A stretch of 13,377 nt of DNA, from NCBI GenBank assembly GCA_003135575.1, contig PLCG01000068.1:75391-88767 (forward strand), given 5' to 3'. Made by a program: the position numbers and the translations under genes. Below, one piece after another: positions 1 to 5,786 of this stretch (positions within the stretch are counted from its first letter, which is position 1; every line of letters begins with the position of its first letter). The notes under the pieces were generated by a model. That model ran no database searches. It saw nothing but the letters and a program-made list of their open reading frames with translations, and had not been told where the DNA came from. The DNA is from Nitrososphaerota archaeon (GTDB lineage Archaea > Thermoproteota > Nitrososphaeria > Nitrososphaerales > Gagatemarchaeaceae).

Positions 1-1
1 C

Positions 2-118
2 GCGATAGGCGGGGAGCAGGCCACCCTCGCTGGAATCGGAGCATTGGTCTCTATGGGAGTCTACTTGGTCTTCGCTCTCCCTTCTCGATTCGGTCGAAGA
101 GGCTCCAAGCACATTTGA
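2..118 (+). CDS. C-terminal end of an unidentified membrane protein (partial)
   Basis: Reading from base 2 gives 38 codons ending in TGA at 116-118; the gene starts left of the window. The visible peptide has one hydrophobic stretch (about residues 8-27, rich in G, A, L, V, F) followed by a basic tail (RFGRRGSKH). That is the usual look of a last transmembrane helix with positive residues on the cytoplasmic side. Too little is present to name a family. The transposase remnant begins almost directly on its stop codon, so the 3' end of this gene may be the edge of an old insertion. Confidence 0.55.
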   Translation, partial: AIGGEQATLAGIGALVSMGVYLVFALPSRFGRRGSKHI

Positions 119-345
119 CCGCTAAGACTTCGCACGGGACTTCAGGCGAGCGCATCAAAGTTCAGAGGGGATGGAAGACCATCAAGACCCCGCTTGCCGA
201 AGGCCAGAGGTTGCACTATAACTTCGTCAAGCCCCACATGGCTCTTGCGGGCCAGACTCCGGCAGAGAGAGCGGGCGTGGGCATCGACAGCAAGAACAAA
301 TGGGATGGGATTGCCGGAGGAAGCGCTCAAGCATGGTTGATTTGA
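115..345 (+). pseudogene. Decayed DDE transposase, C-terminal remnant
   Basis: The frame encodes only the end of an IS transposase. From about base 133 it reads HGT..ERIKVQRG, then LHYNFVKPHMAL, then QTPAERAG and NKW. This is the C-terminal pattern of DDE (rve-like, IS6/IS240-type) transposases common in archaea, where the family has a 'YNF-RPHM-L-G-TPAE-AGI' run close to the end. The catalytic core (first D, second D and most of the E region) is missing upstream, where a different gene's stop codon lies. About 60 recognisable residues remain of a protein normally over 200 long. No terminal inverted repeats were found by eye. I read it as a dead fragment. The exact IS family is uncertain. Confidence 0.7.
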
Positions 346-815
346 CAGATTTGACCCTATGGGCTAGTCTCGCTCTGGTGGGAGCGACCTTAGGCCTCGT
401 CTATGCGACCTTCATGCTGAAAAGGGCAACCGACCATTTGGCAAGGGCTCAGATTCTTCCAAGACTCACATTAGAAAGTGAGCCATATTACCAGCCCCCG
501 ACATCACAACACTTGTCGATTCTAGTAGTCAACAAGGGTATTTCGACCGCGTTCAATACCAGAGTCTTCGCCGTAGTCCCTCCAAACAATGCGAGATTAG
601 AGGTGGAATTGAATGCGGGGCGACGCGACATCTTGCCTTTGACCGAAGGCCCTCATCCTCAGAACGTGTCCAGATTCATAATTCGAGGGATTGTGGAGGG
701 AATAGAGTTTACCCTAGAACTTCAATACGAAGACAGCGAAGGATACCAATACAAGAACGTGATACCTACACGAACTCCACCGAAGACAATCCCCCCAAGC
801 GGAGCGGCGAATTGA
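333..815 (+). CDS. Hypothetical single-TM protein with a soluble beta-rich domain
   Basis: 160 residues from the ATG at 333, preferred over the ATG at 300 because a GGAGG stretch lies about 13 nt upstream and the protein then begins a few residues before its hydrophobic segment. Residues about 7-27 form one membrane helix (LWASLALVGATLGLVYATFML). The rest has alternating hydrophobic residues (LSILVVNKG, NTRVFAVVP, FIIRGIVEGIEFTLELQYED), which suggests an extracytoplasmic Ig-like beta sandwich. This is a common layout for archaeal proteins of unknown role ('NKG..TA.N' runs occur in such domains). No catalytic motif is visible. It follows the transposase remnant directly, so it may be island cargo. 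Confidence 0.6.
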   Translation: MVDLTDLTLWASLALVGATLGLVYATFMLKRATDHLARAQILPRLTLESEPYYQPPTSQHLSILVVNKGISTAFNTRVFAVVPPNNARLEVELNAGRRDILPLTEGPHPQNVSRFIIRGIVEGIEFTLELQYEDSEGYQYKNVIPTRTPPKTIPPSGAAN

Positions 816-901
816 ATCCCCCACTTTACGGAGCGGAACCCGATATTCGACGTTCAACGCGTCTAGGACGTCCACAACTCCGAATCTAGTTCTACACAAC
901 C

Positions 902-914
902 GCTATTATTTTTC
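902..914 (+). terminator. T-rich stretch, possible terminator between convergent genes
   Basis: A run reading ctattatttttct lies 87 nt after the stop of the single-TM gene. Archaeal RNA polymerase terminates on T-rich non-template tracts without needing a hairpin, so this could end that transcript. It overlaps the last codons of the gene on the opposite strand. No strong stem precedes it. Confidence 0.3.
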
Positions 915-1091
915 TACAATTAATCTTGATTTGGCTTTGTCAATTCGAACGGTTATCATCTGGTTTGGCTTGAAAGGAAACGTCCCGTCTCTTGCGACTT
1001 CAACGGGGACATAGATGAAAAACTTGTCGTATTCTTTGCTTGAAGTCTTCGTTCTCCGGTTCACGAATTTGCCTTTTCCTTGGGTCGCCAC
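906..1091 (-). CDS. Small AbrB-like (swapped-hairpin) protein
   Basis: 61 residues from a GTG start at 1091 to TAA. The second half reads FFIYVPVEVARDGTFPF, then KPNQMITVRID, then RLIVEK. This fits the SpoVT/AbrB pattern of 'strand - P.E.. - G - KPG..V.V.I.. - L.V.' found in small dimeric DNA-binding proteins and antitoxins. The first 20 residues are basic and polar. Known AbrB-fold proteins usually bind palindromic or AT-rich operators and often repress their own genes. Directly upstream, 8-19 nt before the start, lies the palindrome TACCAgtTGGTA, with more overlapping palindromes further on, which suits autoregulation. No toxin gene is adjacent, so an antitoxin role is not supported. The fold assignment is by pattern only. 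Confidence 0.5.
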   Translation of the reverse strand: MATQGKGKFVNRRTKTSSKEYDKFFIYVPVEVARDGTFPFKPNQMITVRIDKAKSRLIVEK

Positions 1092-1098
1092 CTTGGGT

Positions 1099-1175
1099 TA
1101 CCAGTTGGTAGCACACGACGTTTAGCATAACACCGTTATTGGGTCACCCGGTAGGACTACCACGTGGTATACCAC
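1099..1175. promoter_or_regulatory. Divergent promoter region with nested palindromes (putative operator)
   Basis: In 77 bases there are five inverted repeats: TACCA-gt-TGGTA (1099-1110), GGGT-c-ACCC (1141-1149), GGTAG-ga-CTACC (1150-1161), TACCACGTGGTA (1158-1169, perfect) and GTGGTATACCAC (1164-1175, perfect). All but the second share the GGTA/TACC half-site. They lie between the divergent starts at 1091 (-) and 1221 (+). The TATA-like core inside the last palindrome is about 50 nt before the + gene. An AT-rich stretch at 1122-1131 could be the TATA box for the - gene, which would put its start of transcription on the first palindrome. Confidence 0.5.
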
Positions 1176-1220
1176 AGTTGAATAAGGTCGAAGGCCATAG
1201 GACGGCCCAAGGGTCAGAAG

Positions 1221-1793
1221 ATGAAGAAGATGTTGATAGCTGGAGTCGTCCTCATCGCAGTGGTCGCATTAGCAAGTGCGATTGGAATGGCTGAATTGAC
1301 CCAGAATGCCAGGCCATTCGCAATGCCGTCATCAAGCACTTCAGTTGTCACAATCGTGAAGTCATCGTCCACAGTGGCATCGTCCAGCACCTCGGCTGTC
1401 GCAATCAGCCAATCATCGTCCTCGTCTTCTCATACAACTTCAGTGAGCAATGGCACGAAGACGCTCCTTCGAATGGGTCAGCTGGCGTCCGCATGCTTCC
1501 CGGCCGCAAATGCCTGTGGCTATTACAGTCCGCCTTTCACTTCGACTGGGACTTGGATTGGGCTAAAGGTAACTTGCCAAGGGACGTGCGATATCAGATG
1601 GTCTGTCATACCAACTTGGGCGAGCACCGTTGTCATCGCGAACGGGGACTACGACGATACAGACCAGTATAGCTCTCCCGGGTTCCCCTACATTGCCGGG
1701 TTCCTAGCTGGCCAGACCTATTACGTGCAGGTCGAGGCTTACACTCCAGACTCCGGAGCGAGATGGAATCTCACCGTGACCGGGCCAGGTTAG
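1221..1793 (+). CDS. Secreted or membrane-anchored Ser/Thr-rich surface protein
   Basis: 190 residues. Residues 5-22 form a hydrophobic signal peptide or anchor after a KK start (MKKMLIAGVVLIAVVALASA). Residues 36-80 are a Ser/Thr/Val linker, a likely O-glycosylated stalk. Residues 83-190 form a globular domain with four cysteines in two close pairs (C92/C99 and C119/C123, AxCx6C and CQGTC), suitable for disulfides outside the cell, and many aromatic residues. The end (TYYVQVEAY...WNLTVTGPG) resembles the last strands of an extracellular beta sandwich. The linker contains an internal duplication. I do not recognise the domain. A role at the cell surface, such as adhesion or S-layer association, is inference. 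The start is the ATG at 1221; a second ATG lies three codons on. Confidence 0.65.
   Translation: MKKMLIAGVVLIAVVALASAIGMAELTQNARPFAMPSSSTSVVTIVKSSSTVASSSTSAVAISQSSSSSSHTTSVSNGTKTLLRMGQLASACFPAANACGYYSPPFTSTGTWIGLKVTCQGTCDIRWSVIPTWASTVVIANGDYDDTDQYSSPGFPYIAGFLAGQTYYVQVEAYTPDSGARWNLTVTGPG
1330..1421 (+). repeat. 51-nt-period duplication in the Ser/Thr linker
   Basis: Bases 1330-1370 and 1381-1421 align over 41 nt with a period of 51 nt (17 codons). Both copies encode a run of the form SSSTSxVxIxxSSS. Mismatches are scattered and many are at third codon positions, so the copy is not recent and the Ser-rich peptide has been kept. Confidence 0.6.
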
Positions 1794-1805
1794 CTACTTG
1801 CAAGA

Positions 1806-1820
1806 AAGCAATCTTTGCTT
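1806..1820. terminator. Small inverted repeat after the surface-protein gene, possible terminator
   Basis: AAGCAA-tct-TTGCTT, a 6-bp stem with a 3-nt loop, lies 12 nt after the stop codon of the + gene and is followed by cataaag. It sits in the roughly 110-nt gap between two convergent genes. The same gap holds CCCCC (about 1830) and GGGGG (about 1851), which could pair as a second, weaker stem. Function is inferred from position only. Confidence 0.3.
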
Positions 1821-1905
1821 CATAAAGGCCCCCTACCCTGCTTGAAAGGCGGGGGAAGTGCCGGCTCTGAAATCGCGAAATCGCGGGGTAATCGGAAAAT
1901 CATCT

Positions 1906-3192
1906 CTACGCAAGGCTCACGATGTAGCCTTCGGCCGTTCGAGTTCGCTTGAGGTACTTCTCCTCTTCTAATGTCCTGATAACTCGGCCCACCACATCCT
2001 CCCCAAGTCCGAGCTCTTTGGCAATGGCCTTTTGATTGACCGTTCCGTTCTTCCGCATCACAAAGGACACGAGTCGGCATGCATTATTCGCACCTTCGCC
2101 AGAGAAGAGGCGGCTTAGTTCGGCCTCCAAATCAGCCGCTAGTTCGCGGTCGGTAACGGCTTCCTTCACAAGCGAGATTTCTATTGTAGGGGCGAGATTT
2201 CGCGATTCGAGTGCTCCCCAGGCATCTATCGACCTTGAGATGTACTTCTTGAACCTACGAAAGTTTCCGTTTGAGAAGGCTGCGAGCTGTAGTAGCGCTT
2301 CGGCAGTGAAAGGGAAGCTATCAGAGAAACATTCGTGGTAATGGTGGACGAGCTCTTCCGGTTTGAATCGTTCCAGCAGTATTTTGTCTCCCTTTCCAAC
2401 GAAGAAGTGTTGGATGTTCAACTCTCTCTGCATGAAGACGACAAAGTGACCGGTCCAACCCTTGGATGTCAGCAGAAGTTGCCAGAGTCTGCTCAGCTCG
2501 TCCATATCTCTTGAGGCCAGCCTGACATCGTTCCGTCTGTAATCCGGGGAGTCGAAGACCAACGCATTTACCCAATGGCCATCTTCCGAGCAGATGGTCG
2601 ACAGTACTACTTCTTCTTCGACTGGTCTCAGCTTTCGTTCGGGGAGAATCCGTAGAATAGGCCCAAATTCGGGCGTGCCCCACCTCTCTTCATCAAATAC
2701 CGTCCCGCTCTGGACGCTATCAATTGTCCAGTAGGCTCTCTCCGAAATGTCCCGGTCACTTCTCAAATCGTTGAGCCTTTCCCAGAACGAGTGATTGGAC
2801 TTCGTGTAATCATGGAGCGAAATTAACAGGGCCATCTGCATCGCACTTTGGATGTCCACTTCGACGTCCCACTCCAACATAGACTCGAAGATTTGGTGGA
2901 TTATGTTGCCTGGTTCCTTGAGCTTAACCCTGAGGACTCTTTGCAGCTTTTCGCCTTCGTTGCCCGAGCGCCACTTGAGATAGGACGCAGCGACGGACTT
3001 GCCGGTTCCTTGGAAGGCCAGGACAAAGTCCAACGAGCTGGACGAATTCTCAATCCTGTTCACCAATCGTTCGATGGGCCGTGGCACAAGGTAGGATGGG
3101 TCGGCGCTCCAGTCCTTCTCTTCTCCAGTTTGCTGTTCCGCCCACCGAACGATTTGGTTCAGCCGCTTGTCCGATGATTCTGGTTGCGACAT
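1906..3192 (-). CDS. P-loop (AAA+/STAND-like) ATPase with C-terminal winged helix
   Basis: 428 residues from the ATG at 3192. This start is chosen over the longer frame to 3324 because it comes 8 nt after the stop of the upstream gene and is preceded by GGTGAG at proper spacing. Visible parts: Walker A AFQGTGKS (59-66), a Walker B-like strand NALVFDSPD (209-217), a sensor-1-like strand HFVVFMQREL (249-258), a sensor-2-like run NGNFRRFKKY (308-317), and a winged-helix end (about 370-428) with NQKAIAKELGLGEDVVGRVI and a wing EKYLKRTR. This is the layout of archaeal Orc1/Cdc6-like, STAND and ATPase-HTH proteins: nucleotide-dependent switching coupled to DNA binding. A role as replication initiator or partition ATPase of the element, or as a defence regulator, is possible. 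The sequence does not decide. It forms a pair with the small gene upstream. Confidence 0.7.
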   Translation of the reverse strand: MSQPESSDKRLNQIVRWAEQQTGEEKDWSADPSYLVPRPIERLVNRIENSSSSLDFVLAFQGTGKSVAASYLKWRSGNEGEKLQRVLRVKLKEPGNIIHQIFESMLEWDVEVDIQSAMQMALLISLHDYTKSNHSFWERLNDLRSDRDISERAYWTIDSVQSGTVFDEERWGTPEFGPILRILPERKLRPVEEEVVLSTICSEDGHWVNALVFDSPDYRRNDVRLASRDMDELSRLWQLLLTSKGWTGHFVVFMQRELNIQHFFVGKGDKILLERFKPEELVHHYHECFSDSFPFTAEALLQLAAFSNGNFRRFKKYISRSIDAWGALESRNLAPTIEISLVKEAVTDRELAADLEAELSRLFSGEGANNACRLVSFVMRKNGTVNQKAIAKELGLGEDVVGRVIRTLEEEKYLKRTRTAEGYIVSLA

Positions 3193-3200
3193 AATCTCAC

Positions 3201-3509
3201 CTAGAGAGGCGAACGAAAACTCTCGCCGCAGGTCAAACAGGTCCTGACGACTTCCTTCAGATTTGGAGCCATCTTCATGGCCCATCGATGAGAGTGCTGA
3301 ATTCCAGTTTCCTGCTCTTTCCATAGTTCTCGTAGGGACTTCTCCAAGTCGAGATAGTCTGGAAATGAACTCTCGAGCGTCTTGTCAAACTGTCCTGCTT
3401 TTAGCATCTTCAGCGCGCCTATCATTTCTTCCTTGACGTTCTGGTACTCCGGAGCACGCGCATTCTCCGCGAATCGTTTCAGAACGACGTTCTTTGAGAA
3501 TCGAGGCAT
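3201..3509 (-). CDS. Small protein of unknown function with a C-terminal CxxC
   Basis: 102 residues from the ATG at 3509, chosen because the longer frame's first 52 residues (to 3665) are unusually aromatic and cross a hairpin. The middle is helical and charged (KEEMIGALKMLKAGQFD, LEKSLRELWKEQE). Near the end come HSH and then RTCLTCGESF; the two histidines and two cysteines could bind one zinc. It is 8 nt upstream of the ATPase gene on the same strand, so the two are very likely co-transcribed and may act together, for instance as adaptor and ATPase. No family is recognised. No Shine-Dalgarno sequence is seen before its start, which is common for the first gene of an archaeal operon. Confidence 0.55.
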   Translation of the reverse strand: MPRFSKNVVLKRFAENARAPEYQNVKEEMIGALKMLKAGQFDKTLESSFPDYLDLEKSLRELWKEQETGIQHSHRWAMKMAPNLKEVVRTCLTCGESFRSPL

Positions 3510-3589
3510 GACAACTAAAAGCCCGAGACGTAAAGAGAGCCGTCTGGGATGCTTTCCGAATTTTGTCGTGAAATCGTACCAATACAAAA

Positions 3590-3614
3590 TCCCACCCCGA
3601 AAAAAGGGGTGGGA
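3590..3614. repeat. Perfect 9-bp hairpin between divergent genes
   Basis: TCCCACCCC (3590-3598), a purine loop GAAAAAA, and GGGGTGGGA (3606-3614) form a perfect stem in an otherwise AT-rich gap of about 155 nt between the starts at 3509 (-) and 3665 (+). On the - strand it is followed by ATTTTGTATT, so it could be a terminator or leader structure for leftward transcription. It could equally be an operator for the divergent promoters. Confidence 0.5.
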
Positions 3615-3626
3615 ATAAAATAGAAC

Positions 3627-3634
3627 CATAAATA
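3627..3634 (+). promoter_or_regulatory. TATA-like box for the winged-helix/zinc-ribbon gene
   Basis: CATAAATA lies 31-38 nt before the ATG at 3665, so transcription would begin within a few bases of the start codon, as in leaderless archaeal genes. Assignment is by spacing and AT content. Confidence 0.4.
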
Positions 3635-3664
3635 TGCGAATTAGAATATGTCTGCCGATGGACA

Positions 3665-4381
3665 ATGGCAGTTCTCAGGCATTCTGGGATGCGTCCAATA
3701 GAAGCACATGGTCGCGAGAGAAGCTCCGAGTTCTGCCGATGCAAGGCTCATTCACAGCACCAAGTCTTCAGATACTTTTGGAATCATCCAGGAGCCAATG
3801 CCAAGATAGCAGCTCAGGCCTTACACATGTCACACTGTCACGCTCGACAGGCAAGGAGGAGGTATCGCATGAGAAGCGACCTCGGCAAACTCTGCCCAGA
3901 GTGTTTCGAACCCACTCTTAACGGGCCTGGCTGCAAGAACTGTGGCTTTGAAGTCGGGGAACTCGACACATCTCCTCTTCCGCCTCATACCTACCTCGGC
4001 TCTCAAGGGACCGTGCATACCATTCAGCCTCTACAAGGTCTCGGGAGCGTCACCGATTACGAGCATCTCGGGCTCCAATACGGAGGACGAAATATCTCTC
4101 ATCTGGTACAAAGGAAAGCCAAGGACCGGCTGCTCGAACGGTGCAAGAGCGAGCTTTGGGAAGAGCTGAAGGAGGTAATGCCTCCGGACTGGGTCGTCGA
4201 GGAGGCCACCAGGCTGCTTACGAAAGAAGTCAGAGAGTTCGAGGCGAAGTACCCGTCCCTTCTCGGCTCCAAGAAGCTGACGAGGCAATTCGTGAACAAC
4301 ATAGTGGGGCTCTTGATTATGAGGTATCCTCTTCTAAGATTGAAACGTGACTCTGTGACAGAATCAGGCCTGGTGAACTGA
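3665..4381 (+). CDS. Winged-helix / zinc-ribbon regulator, possibly ending early at a TGA
   Basis: 238 residues. Residues about 29-68 look like a helix-turn-helix (QHQVFRYFWNHPGANAKIAA, then SHCHARQARRRYR). Residues 77-93 form a zinc ribbon with C77-x2-C80 and C90-x2-C93. Residues about 142-222 are helical (SELWEELKEVMPPDWVVEEA, then FVNNIVGLLIMRYPLL) and faintly recall a TFB cyclin repeat; this is a guess. It is probably a DNA-binding regulator of the element. It lies divergent from the ATPase pair and convergent with the integrase. The frame stops at TGA (4379-4381), but the same frame then stays open for 47 more sense codons with good protein character (see next entry). The start could also be the ATG at 3689. 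Confidence 0.6.
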   Translation: MAVLRHSGMRPIEAHGRERSSEFCRCKAHSQHQVFRYFWNHPGANAKIAAQALHMSHCHARQARRRYRMRSDLGKLCPECFEPTLNGPGCKNCGFEVGELDTSPLPPHTYLGSQGTVHTIQPLQGLGSVTDYEHLGLQYGGRNISHLVQRKAKDRLLERCKSELWEELKEVMPPDWVVEEATRLLTKEVREFEAKYPSLLGSKKLTRQFVNNIVGLLIMRYPLLRLKRDSVTESGLVN

Positions 4382-4525
4382 CCGACGAGCCGACAAGAAG
4401 CTCCCGAGCCGGCGCCGAAGAAGGAAGAGGGAGAGGAATACGTCGCCATCAAGCGTTCCGACCTGGAACGCATCCTCACGTTCCTTGAGAAGGTCGATAA
4501 GTTCCTGTCCTCACAAGCTCGATAA
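4382..4525 (+). other. In-frame continuation after TGA: Pro/Glu linker and amphipathic helix
   Basis: Directly after the TGA at 4379-4381 the same frame reads PTSRQEAPEPAPKKEEGEEY, then VAIKRSDLERILTFLEKVDK and a short end before TAA. This is a typical hydrophilic linker followed by a coiled-coil-like helix. There is no ATG, GTG or TTG in this stretch to start it as a separate gene, and the other two frames look less protein-like. It is therefore either a tail cut off by a nonsense change, a read-through extension, or a sequence error. Its last part runs antisense to the 3' end of the integrase gene, whose stop is at 4476. Confidence 0.5.
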
Positions 4526-5678
4526 TCTCTCTCCTCACGTCCTGAAGCTCGTTCCTCAGCATCTGCTCTTCGATTCCTGACTTTGCAAGTTCGGCCTGAC
4601 GGAGCGGGGTCCCGCATCTGCCGCAGTAGTCCAGTCCCGGCGCGCTCCTTTCATGGCATTTCGGGCAGACAGTCGGTACGAACTCTGGCCTTGCAGGCTC
4701 GACCGGTTTACCGCTGTAGATTTGCTCGAGTTTCGGCTCGATGTCCCGGGCTGACAGGTGGACATACACGGCGGTCATCGGCGAGGCCATCGTCCAACCG
4801 AACCTGACCTTCATCTCGGAATCGGTCAGGAACTTCGCCATCTCCGTCGCCGCCCCATGCCGCATGCAATAGTGGTGCATCTTGCGCCTGTCGGTTATCC
4901 CGGCCCTCTGCGCAGCGGCCTTGATTATCCTGCTCCACGCGACGTAGCTCATCCTCATGTCCTGATGGTTGTTCGCCTCGGTGAGCCAGAGCGGGGAATC
5001 CGGGCTCATCCCGAACGGATGCGTCTCCATATAGCGGGCGAGTAGCGAAGCAGTTGCGATTATCCGAACCGTCCTTTCGCCCGTCTTCCCCCTCCGAATC
5101 CTCACCCGGACGCCCCTTTCGTCGAAGGAAAGGCTCCCGACGTTCAACTGGAGCAGCTCGGAGGGCCTCATACCGCTCTCAAAAGCGACCGCCAACATGC
5201 ACTTGTCCCTGACGCTGCCCGCACTCCGTACCAGGGCCTCTGCCTCGGCCGGAGTGAGGAACGCGGGCTCCTTCCGCTCGTTCGCTTTTTGCGCCGCTTT
5301 GAGCCACCTGACCTCCTCAGGGAACGGCGTCTCCCTGTCCGTGTTCTTGTAGCGCACGAACTTGTAGAAGTACTTGAGGGCGAAGATGTAGTCCGAGACC
5401 GTGTGAGGCGCGTATCCCTGCGATTGAATCCAAATCGAGAGGCCCTCAATCTCTCCTCGGGAAGCCGACTCTGCGGGGCAGCCCAAGTTCTCGACAAGCC
5501 TACGGAGATGGTTCGCGTACTTGGCGAGCCTTCCTGTGCTCACCCGCTTCGCTTTCAGGTGATGAAGGAAGCCCATCAGGAGCTGCTTGTCGCTGGGCGT
5601 TAGCCTTTCGGACTCATCGATTAGCTTCAGGCTGTTGCGGAGGGTGTACTCATAGTCATAGACATCCTCTCTATCCAT
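4476..5678 (-). CDS. Tyrosine recombinase / integrase with C-terminal zinc ribbon
   Basis: 400 residues from the ATG at 5678; the open frame runs on to 5918 but would cross the tRNA gene, so the shorter start is used. Residues about 20-125 are the SAM-like core-binding domain. The catalytic domain shows R171 (SGMRPSELL), K198 (RRGKTGER), box II Y270-x-x-R273-H (HYCMRHGAAT; Tyr in the place of the usual first His, as in many archaeal integrases), W295 (FGW) and the nucleophile Y305 (VYVHLS). C338-x2-C341 and C352-x2-C355 form a zinc ribbon, followed by a helical tail. The enzyme would cut and rejoin DNA at the neighbouring tRNA-Gly site. The gene is whole, so it is not the SSV type that is split on integration. 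A TATA-like GTTTAAATGC lies at 5717-5726. Confidence 0.9.
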   Translation of the reverse strand: MDREDVYDYEYTLRNSLKLIDESERLTPSDKQLLMGFLHHLKAKRVSTGRLAKYANHLRRLVENLGCPAESASRGEIEGLSIWIQSQGYAPHTVSDYIFALKYFYKFVRYKNTDRETPFPEEVRWLKAAQKANERKEPAFLTPAEAEALVRSAGSVRDKCMLAVAFESGMRPSELLQLNVGSLSFDERGVRVRIRRGKTGERTVRIIATASLLARYMETHPFGMSPDSPLWLTEANNHQDMRMSYVAWSRIIKAAAQRAGITDRRKMHHYCMRHGAATEMAKFLTDSEMKVRFGWTMASPMTAVYVHLSARDIEPKLEQIYSGKPVEPARPEFVPTVCPKCHERSAPGLDYCGRCGTPLRQAELAKSGIEEQMLRNELQDVRREIIELVRTGTYRPSQGT

Positions 5679-5716
5679 CGCAAGGCCACGTGCATTATTG
5701 CCGCGCGCGCTTCCGA

Positions 5717-5726
5717 GTTTAAATGC
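5717..5726 (-). promoter_or_regulatory. TATA-like box for the integrase
   Basis: On the - strand the stretch reads GCATTTAAAC, about 40-48 nt before the integrase ATG. This gives a short leader of about 15 nt. It is the only clear AT-rich element between the integrase start and the direct repeats. Confidence 0.45.
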
Positions 5727-5737
5727 TTGATGGCTCG

Positions 5738-5776
5738 GATTGGGACTTGCCTGAAACGAATACCGATTAGGACTTG
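5738..5776 (+). repeat. Pair of 12-nt direct repeats, candidate arm-type integrase sites
   Basis: GATTGGGACTTG (5738-5749) and GATTAGGACTTG (5765-5776) differ at one base and start 27 nt apart, under three helical turns. They lie between the integrase promoter and the tRNA 3' end, where phage and archaeal integrases often have arm-type sites. The core AGGACTT also appears in reverse orientation in the D arm of the adjoining tRNA. Confidence 0.45.
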
Positions 5777-5786
5777 TAGAGTTAGG

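Noticed and set aside
906..1091. Toxin-antitoxin pair based on the AbrB-like protein
   Set aside because: No toxin-like gene is next to it on the same strand. The neighbours are a divergent secreted protein and a convergent one-TM protein.
3193..3324. 44-residue N-terminal extension of the ATPase
   Set aside because: It overlaps the upstream gene in another frame. The ATG at 3192 has a good ribosome binding site and an 8-nt gap to the upstream stop.
3510..3665. 52-residue N-terminal extension of the small CxxC protein
   Set aside because: The added residues are odd in composition and span the perfect hairpin at 3590-3614 and the promoter of the divergent gene.
4583..5603. Open frames on the + strand opposite the integrase
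   Set aside because: They are rich in Arg, Pro and His with no domain pattern, as expected for antisense of a GC-rich coding gene.
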